A stretch of DNA of 64,000 nt from Nocardia sp. NBC_00565 (GTDB lineage: Bacteria > Actinomycetota > Actinomycetes > Mycobacteriales > Mycobacteriaceae): NCBI RefSeq assembly GCF_036345915.1, contig NZ_CP107785.1:1-64000 (forward strand). The letters run 5' to 3'. A program made the translations under genes and the position numbers. Below the pieces are notes generated by a model that was not told where the DNA came from, ran no database searches, and saw nothing but the letters and a program-made list of their open reading frames with translations. Of this stretch, positions 55,431 through 64,000 are shown in pieces (the first letter of the stretch is position 1; every line of letters begins with the position of its first letter).

Positions 55431-56240
55431 ATGGCCGGAAACTCCGTTGCCAAGATCGGCGTAGGCGCACCGCTGGCCACCGGCGGTGTCCTCGTCACCG
55501 CCGCGGGCACTACGCTCCCGACTGGCGTTTCGGGATCCACCTCGAGCTTCACCAAACTGGGCTACGTCGCCGACGACGGTCTGCGCCCGTCCGGTGAACG
55601 CAGCTCCAGCCCTATCTACGACTGGGCTGGGGACCTCATCTACTCGCCGCAGGATAAGCATTCGGCGCAGTTCCAGTTCAAGCTGTACGCCACGTTCGAC
55701 AGCGACGTCCTCGCTGAGGTGTTCGGTGACGAGAACGTCAGCACCGTAGGCAGTCTGACGACAGTCCTCGAGACCGGTTCTCCGCTGGCGATTCACCCGT
55801 GGGTGTTCGACATGAAAGACGGCGACAAAAGGACTCGCATCGCGGTCCCCCTGGGGCAGATCACCGGCGTCAAGGAAGACCCGTTCGTCCGCAACGCGCT
55901 GCAGGCATTCGACGTCACCCTCGAGTGCTACAAGGACTCCAGCGGCCGGAAGGCATACCGGTACTACGACGACGGCTCCGCCGCGTCGGTGCCGACAATC
56001 TCCTCCGATCTCCCGGCCACCGTCGGGGCTGCTGGCGGCGACCTGGTCACCCTCGCCGGCACCAACTTCACCGGCACCACCGGCGTCACAGTCGATGGCG
56101 ATGCCGCTGCTGAGTTCATCGTCGTCAACGACCAGACCCTGGTCTTTACGGCCCCGGCCCAGTCAGCTGGCACCTACGCGGTGATCGTCACCAATGCGAC
56201 CGGCCCGTCCGCGTCGTACACCGGCGTCACCTACGTCTAA
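55431..56240 (+). CDS. Major tail protein with C-terminal Ig-like domain
   Basis: A 269-residue tube protein. Residues 1-185 form the tail-tube part (KLGYVADDGLRPSGERSSSP; HSAQFQFKLYATFDSDVLAE). Residues 188-269 are an IPT/TIG Ig-like domain (LPATVGAAGGDLVTLAGTNF, TLVFTAPAQSAGTYAVIVTN), displayed on the tail surface in similar phages, perhaps to bind cell envelopes. Confidence 0.85.
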   Translation: MAGNSVAKIGVGAPLATGGVLVTAAGTTLPTGVSGSTSSFTKLGYVADDGLRPSGERSSSPIYDWAGDLIYSPQDKHSAQFQFKLYATFDSDVLAEVFGDENVSTVGSLTTVLETGSPLAIHPWVFDMKDGDKRTRIAVPLGQITGVKEDPFVRNALQAFDVTLECYKDSSGRKAYRYYDDGSAASVPTISSDLPATVGAAGGDLVTLAGTNFTGTTGVTVDGDAAAEFIVVNDQTLVFTAPAQSAGTYAVIVTNATGPSASYTGVTYV

Positions 56241-56253
56241 CCTCACGATCCCC

Positions 56254-56290
56254 GGCGGCGCGGTCTACCTCGCAGGCCCGCCGCGCCGTC
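56254..56290 (+). terminator. Hairpin after the tail tube gene
   Basis: GGCGGCGCGG (56254-56263) pairs with CCGCGCCGTC (56281-56290) with one G-U pair and a 17-base loop. There is no T-run. It may dampen read-through so that tube protein is made in excess over tail-tip proteins. Confidence 0.45.
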
Positions 56291-56332
56291 GGGCCCTAGG
56301 GCTTGCGAGGAAATGAAAGGGCCTGCACCCCA

Positions 56333-56656
56333 ATGGTTTTCCAAATCCCCGAACCCGGCGGCAGCAAGCCGGAGAACCGGTTCGAGTTCGAGCTCAAGAG
56401 TAAGACGTATTCGATCCCGAAAGCCGAGTATCTGTCGTCGGATGCGTCCAAATTCCTTGAGGACATGTCCACAGGAAAGATCAGCGATGTCGGGTTCACC
56501 GAGTACATCCGCATCCTGTTCTTCAAGGCTGAACCGAAGCTCCCGAAGGCATTATTCGAGGGCCTGTCTCGCGATCAACTCACCGCACTGCGAGACGCCT
56601 GGTACGCAGCATCCAAGGTGACAACGGGGGAATCCTCGGCCTCCGAGAGTTCATAA
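56333..56656 (+). CDS. Tail assembly chaperone, short form (gpG-like)
   Basis: A 107-residue protein (FEFELKSKTYSIPKAEYLSS; YIRILFFKAEPKLPKALFEG). It is the unshifted product of a frameshifting pair placed between tube and tape-measure genes, as in lambda G/GT. Such chaperones coat the tape measure during tail assembly. Confidence 0.85.
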   Translation: MVFQIPEPGGSKPENRFEFELKSKTYSIPKAEYLSSDASKFLEDMSTGKISDVGFTEYIRILFFKAEPKLPKALFEGLSRDQLTALRDAWYAASKVTTGESSASESS

Positions 56657-56904
56657 GAGAACACGAGGAGGCGTTAACCGCCGACCTTATCGACCGCGGA
56701 TATCACCTTCATGACATCGGGGTCCGGCTGTCGTGGTTCGAGCTCCGCTGCTGGATCAAATGGCTGCCCGAGAATTCCGCGGTGGTTCGCCTCCGGCGTG
56801 AACGCGCCGCCGAGGAAGCGATTCCCGAAGAAGCCCGCACTGTCGGCCGCGAAGCGCTCCCTCTCAACGAGATGGACGCCTACCTGGAACAACACTTTGG
56901 ATAG
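56333..56904 (+). CDS. Tail assembly chaperone, -1 frameshift form (gpGT-like)
   Basis: At GGGGGAA (56626-56632, codons GGG GAA in the first frame) a -1 shift continues into an open frame ending TAG at 56902-56904. The added part reads ILGLREFIREHEEALTADLI, then DIGVRLSWFELRCWIKWLP, matching the T half of actinophage chaperones. The combined product has about 190 residues. Confidence 0.85.
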
Positions 56905-56915
56905 GGCGGTGATAA

Positions 56916-59900
56916 GTGTCGGCTGAACTCGCTGCGGCGCACGTCTCCCTATACGCCGAGACCAGTCACCTCGCCCGAGACGCGGCACAAGCGATCGACC
57001 GCATCGGCCGCGACATGGAACAGACCCTCGGCCGGGCATTCGACCGCGCGGGCGACGACCTCCGGCGCGCGATGGGGCAAGCGACCAACCAGGCCGGCCG
57101 TGAGATGGAGCAGTCGTTCGGCCAAGCCGGGCGCGGCGCTGGACAGCACGGCGGCCAAGAAGCAGCGGGTGGCATCCTCGACGGACTCAAAGGCATCAAG
57201 GGTGGTGTTGTCGGGGAAGTCCTCGGCTCGGCGTTCGCTCTTGCGGGGGTGTCGGCCGGCGGGCTGTTCATCAAGGCGCTGCAGCAGGGCATGGAACGCG
57301 AGAAGGTACTGGACCTGAACCAGGCCCGCCTCGGCGTTGACGACGCGACCATGCAGAAGATCGGGTTCGCCGCAGGGCAAGCGTTCGCCAGCAACTTCGG
57401 CGAATCGGTCGAAAGCAACATCGACGTCGCCCGGCGGGCGATCAACAGCGGTCTGCTGGACCGGTCGGGGACCGCGCAGGAAACGCAGCAGATCATTCAA
57501 CAGCTGACTAGCGTTTCGGACTTGATGGGCGAGGAAATCCCCGCCGTCGCCCGAGCTGCAGGTCAGGCCGTCAAGACCGGAATCGCAGGGTCGGCGACCG
57601 AGGCTTTCGACCTGTTCACCGCCGCAGAGCAAAACGGGCTGAACGTGTCCGAGGACTTCTTGGACACGATCACGGAATACGGCACCCAATTCCGTAAGCT
57701 CGGACTGTCCGGTCCGGAAGCTGTCGGCCTGATCAATCAGGCCGTGCTCGCAGGCGCGCGCGACACCGACGTCGCCGCCGACGCGATCAAAGAATTCTCC
57801 ATTCGTGTCGTCGATGGAAGCGACTCCACGACGGAGGCATTCCAGACGCTTGGGTTCAATTCTGACGATCTGGCGAAGAAGTTCGCGCAAGGCGGATCGG
57901 TAGCACGCGGCGCGGTCGGGGATCTGCTCGGCAAGATCCGCGAGATCAAAGACCCGCTGGAGAAGAACAAGGTCGCACTGGCATTGTTCGGAACCCAGTT
58001 CGAAGACCTCGGTGGTGCGCTCGACCAGTTCAACCTCGACGACGCTGCGGCGAGCCTCGGCAACGTCGCGGGTGCGGCCGGTGCCGCGATGAACACGATG
58101 GGTGACAACGCCGCGGGCTCCATCGAGAGCGCGCAGCGCAGCATCCAGATCAGCACGGACGCGATCTCTTCGGCGTTGGCGAAGGCGTTCGGGCCGGAAC
58201 TGGCGAAGGTCGCCGACTGGGTGAGCACTCATCAGCCCGAGATCCTGGGATTCCTGGGTAGTGTGGTGGATTTCGCGTTCAAGGGCGCGGATGCTTTCCT
58301 CGCGTTTTCGTCGTCCAGCCTGCGCGCCCTCGCGAACTTCGCTGAAGGCGCCGCGCCGTTGCTGGCCATGGTCCTGGATCCAGTCGGCAAGGTCGCCGAG
58401 GTCTTCGGAAAGCTCACCCACAACGGCGACCTGGAGAATCTCGGCAAGTCCGTCCAAGGTTTGGACGACAAATTCCGGGGTGTCGCCGACGGTGCGCGAG
58501 CCATCGCTGACGGAATCGACAACACCGCGCGCCCAGCGCTTGCCGGGCTGGGCCAGAGCGTCCACGACAACATCGAGAGCACTCGCCTCGCCCAAGAGGT
58601 ATTTCGCGCGCTGGGCCAGGAAGTCACCGCGATCCCGACCGAGCACGACATCATCCTCAAGGACAACACCCCCGAAGCCACTGCCCGTCTCGAGGCGATG
58701 GGGCTCAAAGTCACCACCTTGCCGAACGGTGAGGTACACGTCACCGCCGACACCGCTGACGGGCAGGCGAAGCTCGACGCGTTCATCGTCAACAACACCG
58801 GCCGCGTCCTGCCGTTAAAGGGATACGTCAGCTTCAACCAGTCCATCCCGGTCGAGACATTGTCGAAGGTCCACGACATACCGCCCGGTCTCGCTGGCGG
58901 CGGCGTGTTCCGCGGGCAGGGTGGCCCCACCGACGACGCCAACCTGGTCCGCATCTCCGACCAGGAACACCTCGCCTACATCACCCGAGCTCAAGCCGTG
59001 AACCCGGCGACCATCCCGTTCCTGGACGCGATCAACGCTGGCTGGGTACCGCCGCCGGAGTTGCTGCACGGGATGGTGCCGGGGTTCGCCACCGGCGGGC
59101 TGGTTCCAGGTAAAGCGTTCGCCCAGTCGATGGATCCCGCCGTCTACGAGTTGGGCGGATTCTCGAAGTCATCGATCGACTGCTCCGGCCTGGTTTCTGC
59201 TGTCGTCAACGACGCACTCGGGCTTCCAGCGTTCTCCGAACGGATGGCCACAGCCAGCGAAGGCGGATGGCTGGCAGCCAAGGGTGCACTGTCCGGGCTC
59301 GGCGGGTCAGGGGATATCAGCGTCGGCTGGTACAACGGTGGCCCCGGCGGCGGCCACACCGCGATGACATTGGGCGACGGCACCAACGTCGAATCCAACG
59401 GCACCGATGGCGTCATCATCGGCGGCCCGGTCGGCGCGAACGATCCGATGTTCACCAACCGCATGCACATCCCTGCCGCGTTGTTGCGCGGCGGCGATCT
59501 CGGCGGCGGATCGGCCACCGGCGGCGGGGCAGGTGGGCTGGGCGGATCCGGTGCGCTCGGCGGCGGCGGGACCGGCGGCGCGGCAGGCGCAGGCGGCACT
59601 TCGGCCGGCGGCGGCGCGATCCCCGCAGGCGTCACACCCGTGTGGATCGTCGGCGGTGCACTCACGGGCAGCACCGGCGGTGCGAGTAGCGATACCACGG
59701 CGACGTCGTCGGAGTCGTTCGCACCGCAAGCGTCTACCTCTGGTGGCTCGAACGTTCAGACCGTGGACCAGGTGCTGGCATCTGTACCTGGCAGGGCAGC
59801 GCAAGCCGGACAGGGATTCCTCGACGCCAACATCGATCAGCTTCTCGGCGATGTCGGGTTGCGCCGATCTGGTGGCGGGATTCAAGCGCTCGTGTCGGCG

Positions 59901-59993
59901 GTTTGGGAAGCCGCTACCAATGCTGCGGCGGCGGAAGTGAAGAAGGCCATCGGGCAGCAGAACACCGCGATTGCACAGTTCGGGAGGCGTTAG
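56916..59993 (+). CDS. Tape measure protein with NlpC/P60-like C-terminus
   Basis: A 1025-residue protein whose length sets the tail length. Residues 1-200 are coiled-coil, the middle is helical repeats, and several Gly/Ala membrane-prone stretches occur. Near the end GFATGGLVPGK leads into SSIDCSGLVSAVVNDALGLP (Cys756) and GGGHTAMTLGDG (His814), a peptidase-like pair as in NlpC/P60 cell-wall hydrolases. A Gly-rich stretch (about residues 865-915) follows. Start GTG 56916. Confidence 0.9.
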   Translation: MSAELAAAHVSLYAETSHLARDAAQAIDRIGRDMEQTLGRAFDRAGDDLRRAMGQATNQAGREMEQSFGQAGRGAGQHGGQEAAGGILDGLKGIKGGVVGEVLGSAFALAGVSAGGLFIKALQQGMEREKVLDLNQARLGVDDATMQKIGFAAGQAFASNFGESVESNIDVARRAINSGLLDRSGTAQETQQIIQQLTSVSDLMGEEIPAVARAAGQAVKTGIAGSATEAFDLFTAAEQNGLNVSEDFLDTITEYGTQFRKLGLSGPEAVGLINQAVLAGARDTDVAADAIKEFSIRVVDGSDSTTEAFQTLGFNSDDLAKKFAQGGSVARGAVGDLLGKIREIKDPLEKNKVALALFGTQFEDLGGALDQFNLDDAAASLGNVAGAAGAAMNTMGDNAAGSIESAQRSIQISTDAISSALAKAFGPELAKVADWVSTHQPEILGFLGSVVDFAFKGADAFLAFSSSSLRALANFAEGAAPLLAMVLDPVGKVAEVFGKLTHNGDLENLGKSVQGLDDKFRGVADGARAIADGIDNTARPALAGLGQSVHDNIESTRLAQEVFRALGQEVTAIPTEHDIILKDNTPEATARLEAMGLKVTTLPNGEVHVTADTADGQAKLDAFIVNNTGRVLPLKGYVSFNQSIPVETLSKVHDIPPGLAGGGVFRGQGGPTDDANLVRISDQEHLAYITRAQAVNPATIPFLDAINAGWVPPPELLHGMVPGFATGGLVPGKAFAQSMDPAVYELGGFSKSSIDCSGLVSAVVNDALGLPAFSERMATASEGGWLAAKGALSGLGGSGDISVGWYNGGPGGGHTAMTLGDGTNVESNGTDGVIIGGPVGANDPMFTNRMHIPAALLRGGDLGGGSATGGGAGGLGGSGALGGGGTGGAAGAGGTSAGGGAIPAGVTPVWIVGGALTGSTGGASSDTTATSSESFAPQASTSGGSNVQTVDQVLASVPGRAAQAGQGFLDANIDQLLGDVGLRRSGGGIQALVSAVWEAATNAAAAEVKKAIGQQNTAIAQFGRR

Positions 59994-60934
59994 TGGCCGG
60001 GCTGACAGTGATCCTGCACGGCGGTGACGGATCAACCTGGCATGTGCACGGTGACGGTGCCGGTGCTGAAGGCGTGTGGTGTGCCTACAACGCGATGAAA
60101 GGCGTGTGGGATCCACCGGTGCGCACAGCGTGGGCGTCCGGTGCCCGCCAGCGTGGCGGCAAACCCCGCGGCCGATGGTACGACCCACGTGACCTCGACC
60201 TGGGATTCCATCTCGTGGCGTCTCGGGTTCCGGGTGGCGACCAAGAATCGTTGATGTCGGCGTTCCGCAACGCCTTCGACTTCCGCGAAGACGACTACGA
60301 CTTCGACGCGGTCCTGCCGCGTATACAGGTGATCTCACAGAAGTCGACCCGCGATATCGATGTGCAGCTACGTCAGCACATCGACTTCGACCCGCCGACC
60401 GATCCGGTGCGACGTCAGCACGCCGACCCGGTCCTTCCGCTGCGTGCAGGGAACCCGTTCTACTACGAGACGCCCGAGATCTCGACATGGTCGACAGGCA
60501 GTAGTTCGGGTAGCGGCACTGTGCCGGTCTGGAACCCAACCCCGATCCCGATGTTCCACAAGTGGATCCTGACCCGCGGGGATTGGACGCTGCCGGACCG
60601 GTCGATCGAAGGACCGAAGCATCACCGGTTCATCGGTTCCTCGAAGCGCACCGGTCGTGATGACAGCGGGCGTGACATCCTCATCGCACCGATCGGCACA
60701 GTGCAGGGCGGCGCCACTGTCGATCTTGATCCGGACGCGTTGATGATCCGTGACGCGCACGGCACGAACATGCTCGGCCAAATGCCAGTGCCGGGCATGT
60801 ATTTCGAGTACGAGATCCCGCCGTGGACGCAGCCGCTCGAGCTACCGGTGTCCGTGACGAATGCACCCGCCGGTGGGGCGATGGTTCAGCTGGTCATGCC
60901 ACGCCTGTGGCCGTTGCCGATCGGAGGCCAGTAA
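59993..60934 (+). CDS. Distal tail/minor tail protein
   Basis: A 313-residue protein (VILHGGDGSTWHVHGDGAGA; RWYDPRDLDLGFHLVAS; MSAFRNAFDF). This is the usual first tail-tip protein after the tape measure in actinophages, probably the Dit equivalent. GTG start overlaps the tape measure stop. Confidence 0.8.
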   Translation: MAGLTVILHGGDGSTWHVHGDGAGAEGVWCAYNAMKGVWDPPVRTAWASGARQRGGKPRGRWYDPRDLDLGFHLVASRVPGGDQESLMSAFRNAFDFREDDYDFDAVLPRIQVISQKSTRDIDVQLRQHIDFDPPTDPVRRQHADPVLPLRAGNPFYYETPEISTWSTGSSSGSGTVPVWNPTPIPMFHKWILTRGDWTLPDRSIEGPKHHRFIGSSKRTGRDDSGRDILIAPIGTVQGGATVDLDPDALMIRDAHGTNMLGQMPVPGMYFEYEIPPWTQPLELPVSVTNAPAGGAMVQLVMPRLWPLPIGGQ

Positions 60935-62678
60935 TGCCTGCCCCGGCAACAGAAATCAACTTCGGCCTGAGCCTCGAAGACCAGTGCGAGCAGATCTGGT
61001 TGGCGACCCGCGAGCAGGAACGCCGCCAAGAACGCATGCGCCAAGCCGACCCCGTCGTCCGCCTGTTCGACGCCGAGATGCGGCTACAGCATTTGGTGCG
61101 CAACGAGTACGGCCAGAACCTCGTCATGCCCAGCAACGACACCGGTTCGATCGAACTCCCGGTGCCGTTCGATTCGCCTGTCGGCCAGTGGCTGTGGGAG
61201 GAGAAGGAACGCCTCGACCGCGGCGAGGGCAAGAACATCAACATCATCGTCGAGTACTGCGGCAGCAGGATCGGCGGATTGATCGACACGATCGATCTGG
61301 ACCTGGACGAGAAGACCGGCGACCAGATCATCACCCCCAAATTCTTGACCGACATGGAGCGGCTCAAGTGGTATAGCTGCTGGTCAAACCCTTGGTTCCC
61401 TGAGTGGATCCAGTGGCCGCAGGTGTTCATCTGCCCGGGTCCGATTACGTGGGTTCTGTCCTTGATGCTCGACCTCCAAATCCAGCGTGAGGCCGGATCT
61501 AGTTGGGCGGTCGCCTCCGATCCCATGGACGGCGCGCAGCGCGGAGACCTCGACCAGTCCACGTATTCGATGGTGGTCAAACCCATCTCGTTCATCGAGG
61601 CCATGGCCTCCGGTGTGCTGTGGGGCATCGCCATCAGCAGGTTCAAAAACTTCGCCGCGCTCGCCAAGCCGATGATGGACGACGGCGAAGTCTGCGCGCA
61701 GATCGACATCTTCATGGAGGGCGATCCCGAACCGTGGCCGGGCGCGAACCTGCGGCCGGGCACCAGGATCGTACGGTTCGAAGACCGGTCCGGAACCTAT
61801 TCCGGTACCTCGCATGGCGGCACGATCTGGGATGGGCTGATTCGTACGGTCGACGAATTCGTTGGCGACATGATCGACAGCACCACGTCGATCATCACCG
61901 GCGCGACCATCCCGCCCGAGTACTACGACCCCAACGCGCCACCGCGAACACAGAAAATCTTGCCGTTCGCTGTATGGCGCGACGGTGAGATATCAGGACT
62001 CGACAGATACAAATACCGAAGAACACACAGCAAGGGCATCCAAGTCGTCACAGGCGGGCACTCGATGCCGGGGGTCGTCGGTGCCCCAACTCGTAAAGGG
62101 TTGGGGCACCGGCGATCTCGCCAGTCAATGAACTTATCTCGGCCGCAATACAAATGGCCTTCGACCTCCTGTCGGCAGCGATCATTGTTCCCGCCCTTGG
62201 GGGTAGTGCTGACGCCCTGCTGGCCCCTATCTATACAGATGCGCTGCTCGCATTCATGGTGGCGCGCAGTGCATTACGCGCCGCAACCCAAGGCTGGACC
62301 CGCTACTTCGAACTGTTCCAGGCCAGCGGCGGAAAGGCGTACACCCTCTCCTCCTTGCTGGTCCTGCGTGCTGGTTTCTGGAAGACAAGGGCTTTCGACA
62401 CCGTCCAATTCGGTGCGCGTGATGCCAGCCCGTTCGTCATCGGCGAAGCCGGGCACGTATGGCTGGATGACCGCTGCGGATTCACGATCCGCGGCGATCG
62501 CACCGGCCGCATCTACATGGACCGCGTCTCCAAAGTCCAACTCACCTGGGACCGGCAAACCCAACCGACGTGGACCATCACGATCGGGTCCGATGCGGAG
62601 ATCCGAGACCCTGTCGCGGCGGCGTTCGAGCAGCTCGAGGAGTTCACCGACGCACTTCAGCAGCTCGGTTTATTCTAG
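60934..62678 (+). CDS. Gp37-like minor tail protein split by a 50-base insert
   Basis: The first 380 codons (60934-62073) encode the N-terminal part of a Siphovirus Gp37-like tail-tip protein (LFDAEMRLQHLVRNEYGQNL; YCGSRIGGLID; VVTGGHSMPG). The expected continuation VNELISAAIQMAFDLLSAAI, then WTRYFELFQASGGKAYTLSS to the end (LQQLGLF), is intact at 62124-62678 but in another frame, after 50 extra bases. Either the ribosome skips them, giving about 565 residues, or the gene is broken; without skipping, the first frame stays open to 62682. Confidence 0.75.
62074..62123 (+). other. 50-base insert with perfect 11-bp hairpin
   Basis: GGTGCCCCAAC (62080-62090) pairs with GTTGGGGCACC (62100-62110) around a 9-base loop. 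The insert separates GGG (Gly, 62071-62073) from GTC (Val, 62124-62126), codons that should be adjacent. The upstream nascent peptide is basic (RYKYRRTHSKG). Length and hairpin recall the translational bypass of T4 gene 60. Confidence 0.7.
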
Positions 62679-62713
62679 ATAGTTCTAATGCTAGAAATGC
62701 TAAACTGTTGGAT

Positions 62714-63220
62714 ATGGAAGAGATCTGGAAACCAATTCCAGGATTCGGTGGGGATTACGAAGTCAGCAACATCGGGAGCGTGCGAAGTCTGAAGTTCAGA
62801 CAGCCCCGACTAATGAAGATTCATGTGCAGAAGAGCACAGGTTATCCGACGCTGACCCTGACGATGAATGGCAAATTCCGCCCGCACCATGTGCACCGTT
62901 TGATATTACTCGCCTTCGTTGGGCAACCGACCGGTGACGAAAAACAGTGCAGGCATTTGAACGGCGTCAGGACGGACAACCGACTAGAAAATTTGGCGTG
63001 GGGTTCAGTATCCGAGAACACCATAGACCAGGTCGAACACGGCACCCATCATCATTCCCGTCTGACCCATTGCAAACGAGGTCATGAGTTCACTCCCGAG
63101 AACACAACGACGCACGCCAAGGGCGGGCGCGTGTGTCGAGTTTGCCGCAAGATCCGGTGGGATCGTTGGTACGCGGAGAACCGGGCAAGCCGCTATTGGA
63201 AGAAACCCAATACGACCTAA
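62714..63220 (+). CDS. NUMOD4-HNH homing endonuclease
   Basis: A 168-residue protein with an N-terminal NUMOD4 motif (EIWKPIPGFGGDYEVSNIGS), an HNH_3 core (HHVHRLILLAFVGQ, CRHLNGVRTDNRLENLAWGS) and a C-terminal finger (CKRGHEFTPENTT, CRVC). AT-richer than its neighbours, with a TTCTA/TAGAA hairpin upstream (near 62682-62697). It interrupts the tail operon and is probably a self-mobile element. Confidence 0.9.
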   Translation: MEEIWKPIPGFGGDYEVSNIGSVRSLKFRQPRLMKIHVQKSTGYPTLTLTMNGKFRPHHVHRLILLAFVGQPTGDEKQCRHLNGVRTDNRLENLAWGSVSENTIDQVEHGTHHHSRLTHCKRGHEFTPENTTTHAKGGRVCRVCRKIRWDRWYAENRASRYWKKPNTT

Positions 63221-63240
63221 CTAAACTGGGGGGCCTGCGC

Positions 63241-63933
63241 ATGGAAGAAACACGGCAGCAACGGCGCGCCCGCGAACGCGAGAAGAAGACCAAGAAAGCC
63301 TCGCAGGACAAGGCGCTCGGCAACATCGTCGGCGGCAAGATCGGCGGCAAGAGTTTCCATCAGTGGCCGGCGTGGGACGGGACCGGTGTCCCGCTCCGTA
63401 CGAACTGCGACCTGAGCAACCCTCGCCAGAAGTTTTTGTGGATGTTCACGGCGATGCCGGGCATGCGGGGTGCTCCGTTGATGATGCCCGCCGAGTACTG
63501 GGAGATGCAGTCCTGGCGGATGTGCGTGCTCGGCGGCGACGTCGTCAACGAACCCACCCAGAAGTGGCAGGCCCCAGAGAACGCGGTCAACCCGCACATG
63601 GCAGCCGGATCGTGGGTCGACCTCGACGCCCCAGAGCCGCAGCGCAAGACCATCAAGGACATGATGCTCGCGCTGCCACAGAAGGACCGCGCCGATATCC
63701 ACGCCGCGGTGCTGGCGGAGCTGGGCATCGACGACATCGCAGCAGGCAAGGATCGGCCCGGCCCGCCCGCCATGCAGTACACGGTGGCGACGCTGGCTGA
63801 CCGGCTCAAGACCTCCGTGTCCGAGCTGCTCGAGGTGCTCACCAACCTGGGCATGTCCAACCTGCACGCAGGTAGCCGCGTAGGCCGCGATGTGGCCGAC
63901 CGGATCGCCGCACATATGGGGCTCGACGGATGA
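63241..63933 (+). CDS. Minor tail protein
   Basis: A 230-residue protein with a very basic start (RQQRRAREREKKTKKASQDK), a middle with WPAWDGTGVPLRTNCD, and a C-terminal IF2N-like helical segment (MQYTVATLADRLKTSVSELL). It follows the Gp37-like gene apart from the HNH insertion. Role inferred from position. Confidence 0.65.
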   Translation: MEETRQQRRAREREKKTKKASQDKALGNIVGGKIGGKSFHQWPAWDGTGVPLRTNCDLSNPRQKFLWMFTAMPGMRGAPLMMPAEYWEMQSWRMCVLGGDVVNEPTQKWQAPENAVNPHMAAGSWVDLDAPEPQRKTIKDMMLALPQKDRADIHAAVLAELGIDDIAAGKDRPGPPAMQYTVATLADRLKTSVSELLEVLTNLGMSNLHAGSRVGRDVADRIAAHMGLDG

Positions 63934-64000
63934 GCTTCGACCCTGGCGACTATTCGTCGGAGGAAGTCCTAGCCCTGCTCGCTGACGCGGAGCCGTGCGA
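63930..64000 (+). CDS. Start of a further tail-region gene (cut by window end)
   Basis: ATG at 63930 overlaps the previous stop; 23 codons are visible (FDPGDYSSEEVLALLADAEP). The rest lies outside the window. Confidence 0.6.
   Translation, partial: MSFDPGDYSSEEVLALLADAEPC

Noticed and set aside
56949..60539. Long minus-strand frames opposite the tape measure gene
   Set aside because: They arise from GC-rich third positions of the plus-strand coding sequence and have no start signals.
62000..62160. An intron or intein in the Gp37-like gene
   Set aside because: The interruption is 50 bases, far too short for a self-splicing intron or intein.

Overview
The window is about 64 kb of high-GC actinobacterial DNA that reads as most of a temperate siphophage genome, probably an integrated prophage. 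Reasons: a tyrosine integrase at the left edge, a repressor/Cro-like/excisionase/antirepressor switch, more than 100 short genes linked by ATGA or GTGA overlaps, a WhiB-like regulator, and a complete HK97-type packaging, head and tail block at the right. A LysB-like esterase points to a host with mycolic acids (Nocardia, Rhodococcus, Gordonia or Mycobacterium type); the genus cannot be fixed from the sequence alone. The right edge cuts into the tail module, so lysis genes and the right attachment site lie outside.

Layout. 1-4000: integrase and lysis-lysogeny switch. 4000-11250: tiny early genes, several in tandem paralogous sets, with many cysteine-pair proteins and a WhiB homologue. 11250-18930: recombination and DNA modification (RecE-type nuclease, annealing-type protein, two HNH proteins, an amputated N6 methylase, an SNF2-type helicase, a beta-class methylase), a LysB-like esterase and a helix-turn-helix protein. 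18927-19224: a putative replication origin with iterons and two perfect DnaA boxes. 19380-30080: further small genes, a MazG-like protein, a SLOG protein, a GTP cyclohydrolase II homologue and a RusA-type resolvase; an HNH gene on the minus strand interrupts this run. 30077-31016: five small minus-strand genes behind a strong divergent promoter. 31131-36673: more small genes, ending at a strong terminator.

36841-40123 holds the most striking cassette: a Y RNA whose tRNA-like module is circularly permuted (YrlA type), a Ro60 (TROVE plus VWA) protein and an RtcB RNA ligase. A minus-strand HicAB toxin-antitoxin pair follows, then a late-type promoter and a segment with a TerF-like VWA protein and a kinase-HNH fusion. 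Between that fusion and the small terminase are nine or more copies of a 15-bp dyad (CCGNAAATNTTNCGG) and a possible cos region.

46756-64000 is the late block in standard HK97 order: terminases, portal, protease, capsid, connectors, tail tube, frameshifted chaperones, tape measure and tail tip. It carries a 2-oxoglutarate oxygenase homologue just after the capsid gene. One tail gene is split by 50 bases carrying a perfect 11-bp hairpin, which may be translational bypassing or an inactivating insertion.

Most small genes have no recognisable function. Family names below come from motif reading, not from searches.
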